Shown piece after piece: positions 5,465 through 6,170 of a DNA stretch of 6,170 nt (the stretch's first letter is position 1; every line of letters starts with the position of its first letter). The notes below the pieces were generated by a model. It ran no database searches. It was not told the DNA's origin and saw only the letters and a list, made by a program, of their open reading frames with translations. Source of the stretch: Clostridiales bacterium (GTDB lineage: Bacteria > Bacillota > Clostridia > Oscillospirales > Oscillospiraceae); contig JAHZFC010000125.1 of NCBI GenBank assembly GCA_019421525.1, positions 1 to 6,170 of the forward strand, written 5' to 3'. A program made the position numbers and the translations under genes.

Positions 5465-5642
5465 ATACCTATATCGTATCGCAAGCCATACATTCTCTGT
5501 ATCACAGAAAGAGGGCAGCGCGGGACCAGCTCTTCCCGTCCGCCCGGGCCCAGATCTCCCCCGCTCCAGGGCCATATGTCAGGCACCTGCGCCGAAGCGT
5601 CCTCCCAGCCCCCGTCCTCACCGGATCTGGATGGAAAATAGA
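5465..5642. other. Upstream part of the divergent intergenic region
   Basis: Apart from the second ATATCGTA motif I see no gene, RNA or terminator here. Open frames cross it on both strands but they lack ribosome binding sites and protein-like sequence. Confidence 0.5.
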
Positions 5643-5672
5643 TTGCCAACAGTCCGGCTCCTCTGGTACAAT
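5643..5672 (+). promoter_or_regulatory. Promoter of the PAS/sigma-54 activator gene
   Basis: TTGCCA (5643..5648; 5 of 6), 18 bases, TACAAT (5667..5672; 5 of 6) with a TGG extension just before it. This is the best sigma-70-type promoter in the window. The predicted start near 5679 gives a leader of about 20 bases, just enough for the AGGAGG at 5684..5689. Confidence 0.65.
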
Positions 5673-5699
5673 ACAGGGAGAAAAGGAGGGTGAGCGATC

Positions 5700-6170
5700 A
5701 TGCATTTGGACAATGCCGCCCGCGCTGTGTTCGACGCCATGCAGGAGGGCATCAACATCATCGACGACCAGGGGCGCATCGTATTCGGCAACCGGGCCTA
5801 CCGGGATTTTCTCAGCAAGGAAACAGGCATCGACATCGGCTCCATCGAGGGGCAGTACCTCCGGGACCTGAGGCCGGGGGCCCGGCTGCCCGAGGTGCTC
5901 GCCACCGGCCGGCCCATCCTCCACGCGCCCCGGATGGAGAAGAAGGACGAGATCTATTTTGTCAATATGTACCCCATCTTCCAGGACGGACAGGTGGTGG
6001 GCGGCCTTTCTGTGGTCACCTTCCTCAAGGACGCCTATGACTTTCAAAGCGAGCTGGAGCGCTATGAAAAGCGCAATAAGCAGGTGCTCCGCCGGGTGAA
6101 CAAGGCCAACTCCGCCCGGTATACCTTCGACTCCATCGTGGCGGTGGGGGACCATGCGAAGGCGGTGAAG
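5700..6170 (+). CDS. PAS-domain sigma-54-dependent transcriptional activator (C-terminus outside the window)
   Basis: The ATG at 5700 follows AGGAGGG (5684..5690) by 9 bases, and the frame is open for 157 codons to the window end. Residues about 5-110 form a PAS sensor domain: EGINIIDDQGRIVFGNRAY (16-34) is the typical PAS opening, and YFVNMYPIFQDGQVVGGLSVV (86-106) its last strands. Residues about 112-138 are a charged, helical linker. Residues 141-157 (YTFDSIVAVGDHAKAVK) match the entry to the AAA+ sigma-54 interaction domain, in which FDxIVG..xxM/A is usual. The Walker motifs and Fis-type DNA-binding domain should follow beyond the window. Such proteins use ATP to open sigma-54 promoters when the PAS domain senses a small molecule; the signal is unknown. 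Its targets are probably to the right, since the divergent hydrolase has only a sigma-70-like promoter. Confidence 0.85.
   Translation, partial: MHLDNAARAVFDAMQEGINIIDDQGRIVFGNRAYRDFLSKETGIDIGSIEGQYLRDLRPGARLPEVLATGRPILHAPRMEKKDEIYFVNMYPIFQDGQVVGGLSVVTFLKDAYDFQSELERYEKRNKQVLRRVNKANSARYTFDSIVAVGDHAKAVK

Noticed and set aside
5359..5649. Extended start of the serine hydrolase (97 more codons from 5649)
   Set aside because: The extension is not protein-like, runs through the promoter and ribosome binding site, and would bury the lipoprotein signal peptide inside the protein.
5359..5699. Sigma-54 (-24/-12) promoter between the hydrolase and the PAS activator
   Set aside because: No TGGCAC-N5-TTGC-like pair was found on either strand; both divergent genes have sigma-70-like hexamers instead.
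5953..5966. Extra copy of the recombination site (ATTTTGTC in the PAS gene)
   Set aside because: Only 8 bases match one arm, there is no second arm, and it lies within well-explained coding sequence.

Overview
The window looks like chromosomal DNA of a GC-rich Gram-positive anaerobe of the Bacillota, most likely a gut Oscillospiraceae/Clostridia lineage. The reasons are strong AGGAGG ribosome binding sites, a lipobox lipoprotein with a Pro/Ser/Thr linker, a large secreted protein with a clostridial-type signal peptide ending in LLPSTALA, and a PAS-plus-sigma-54 activator. The genus is a guess. The 1..1867 gene is visibly AT-richer than its GC-rich neighbours.

Layout, left to right. (1) 1..1867, minus: the N-terminal 622 residues of a large secreted beta-repeat surface protein; its C-terminus lies outside the window. 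(2) 1896..2822, minus: a 308-residue protein made of four tandem CxxxH...CPxC zinc-ribbon repeats. It ends only 28 bases before the surface protein gene, so the two could share a transcript. (3) 2823..3141: an intergenic region bounded by two 18-base perfect inverted repeats (2858..2875 and 3112..3129). It contains a strong minus-strand terminator and promoter-like elements. (4) 3142..3987, minus: a XerC/D-type tyrosine recombinase with a complete set of catalytic residues. (5) 3988..4215: recombinase promoter region, then a 19-bp-stem terminator. (6) 4216..5358, minus: a lipoprotein serine hydrolase of the class C beta-lactamase/NylB type. (7) 5359..5699: divergent promoter region. (8) 5700..6170, plus: the start of a PAS-domain sigma-54-dependent activator, cut by the window end.

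The most interesting reading is a phase-variation switch. A tyrosine recombinase sits beside a roughly 270-bp segment flanked by inverted, core-site-like repeats, directly upstream of the zinc-ribbon/surface-protein pair. In the orientation given, a terminator lies between any internal minus-strand promoter and the zinc-ribbon gene, and the better promoter candidate points away, into a hairpin followed by six T. Inverting the segment would point that promoter at the zinc-ribbon gene and put the terminator behind it. This is inferred from sequence layout only; no inverted molecules can be seen in a single sequence.

The right half (serine hydrolase and PAS/sigma-54 activator) looks like an ordinary divergent pair, functionally separate from the left half as far as the sequence shows.
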